DNA of 64,000 nt from Isoetes taiwanensis (lineage: Eukaryota > Streptophyta > Lycopodiopsida > Isoetales > Isoetaceae). A program made the position numbers and the translations under genes. Of this stretch, positions 63,577 through 64,000 are shown piece after piece (the first letter of the stretch is position 1; every line of letters starts with the position of its first letter). Under the pieces are notes generated by a model that was not told the DNA's origin, made no database searches, and was given only the letters and a program-made list of their open reading frames with translations. The DNA lies in assembly GCA_021234155.1 (NCBI GenBank), contig JAJEKV010000101.1:1677332-1741331 (forward strand), read 5' to 3'.

Positions 63577-64000
63577 TCAATGCAAGAGACCGGCGTGCTT
63601 GGCCTGAGTTCCGGCGCCATTAGGTGAGCTTCTTTGCGAACTGGTTTGATCTTTATTTCCATACAGAGCAACATAAACTCTCTTAGTTCTGTAAGTTAGC
63701 ACCAGGCTAAGCATGGCCGCTACAATGCATAACCCTGCCATGATTATGTATGTTGCCCGGAAGCAGGATGGCCCAGAACAATGCAGCCCATCAGACGTTA
63801 AAACTGCATTTGTTGGATTCAGCCCTTTGTAAAGCAGGTGGCTCTCCTGGCCCTTCTGGCGCTCGGCTTCCCTGTCATATATGGTCCCTGCTATTACCCC
63901 AGAAAAGATCAGAGATCCTGCCGGATTTGCCACACAAAGTATGTTGTATAATGCCCCAAAACTTTTCAACCCAAAAGCTCCGACGCTGTTGCTGGGACTA
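63577..64000 (-). CDS. NFD4/nodulin-like major facilitator transporter, C-terminal part
   Basis: The minus-strand frame is open from the window edge to a stop at 63,577. It encodes the end of a plant Nodulin-like/MFS protein of the NUCLEAR FUSION DEFECTIVE 4 type, membrane transporters with about 12 helices. Visible hallmarks are FGLKSFGALYNILCVANPAG then SLIFSGVIAGTIYD (a loop and helix), REAERQKGQ, the CSGPSCFRATYIIMAG junction, a last helix (IIMAGLCIVAAMLSLVLTYR), the basic TKRVYVALYG and a hydrophilic cytosolic tail. Spacing of the two Cys in CSGPSCF is typical of the family. No lesion is visible in the 141 codons seen. The rest of the gene lies beyond the right edge. Confidence 0.9.
   Translation of the reverse strand, partial: SPSNSVGAFGLKSFGALYNILCVANPAGSLIFSGVIAGTIYDREAERQKGQESHLLYKGLNPTNAVLTSDGLHCSGPSCFRATYIIMAGLCIVAAMLSLVLTYRTKRVYVALYGNKDQTSSQRSSPNGAGTQAKHAGLLH

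Overview
The window is nuclear DNA of a land plant, most likely a homosporous fern (inference). The reasons are plant-style PLS-type pentatricopeptide repeat (PPR) genes in several states of decay, a canonical GT/AG multi-intron gene model, plant-type Gypsy, CACTA, Helitron, LINE and MITE remnants, and very low gene density. I see no rRNA gene, intact tRNA, CRISPR array or bacterial-style operon.

Layout. 1-5,489 and about 12,097-16,936 are two direct copies of one long non-coding repeat about 11.5-12 kb apart. They are separated by a purine-rich spacer that holds its own 750-bp tandem duplication. Copy 2 runs into a Helitron-like 3' terminus (17,041-17,068) and then a LINE/SINE-like 3' tail with an (ATTCA)n array. 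17.5-29 kb is gene-poor, with many short tandem duplications, a second Helitron-like 3' end on the minus strand (22,469-22,496) and one unidentified conserved-looking reading frame (26,605-27,063, minus). 29.3-39.5 kb carries four same-orientation copies of a short repeat ending in a GC-rich palindrome. Minus-strand gene pieces lie between them: an unknown exon, a frameshifted PPR gene, a long 560-codon PPR frame, and a truncated saccharopine-dehydrogenase-like fragment. 39.65-41.14 kb is an intronless, frameshifted copy of a DUF155/RMND1 (RRG-like) mitochondrial protein. 41.9-44.2 kb is a nine-exon Erlin-like (SPFH) gene whose splice sites all survive but whose coding frame is broken. 45.2-48.7 kb is a duplicated PPR pseudogene, the second copy split by a 5'-truncated LINE. 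49.9-51.3 kb has a CACTA-type terminus and a second LINE fragment (endonuclease). 52.6-59.4 kb is a decayed Ty3/Gypsy LTR retrotransposon with gag, protease, RT, RNase H and integrase in order. 60.4-63.1 kb holds a TA-flanked MITE and two foldback elements. The right edge contains the 3' end of an NFD4/nodulin-like MFS transporter gene (minus), the best candidate for a functional gene here.

No working pathway links these genes; the window is mostly a record of transposition, retroposition and local duplication. The most informative pattern is that differences between repeat copies cluster at CTG/CAG versus CCG/CGG sites. This suggests either decay of CHG-methylated cytosines or methylation-related consensus errors. 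It bears directly on which broken genes here are truly broken.
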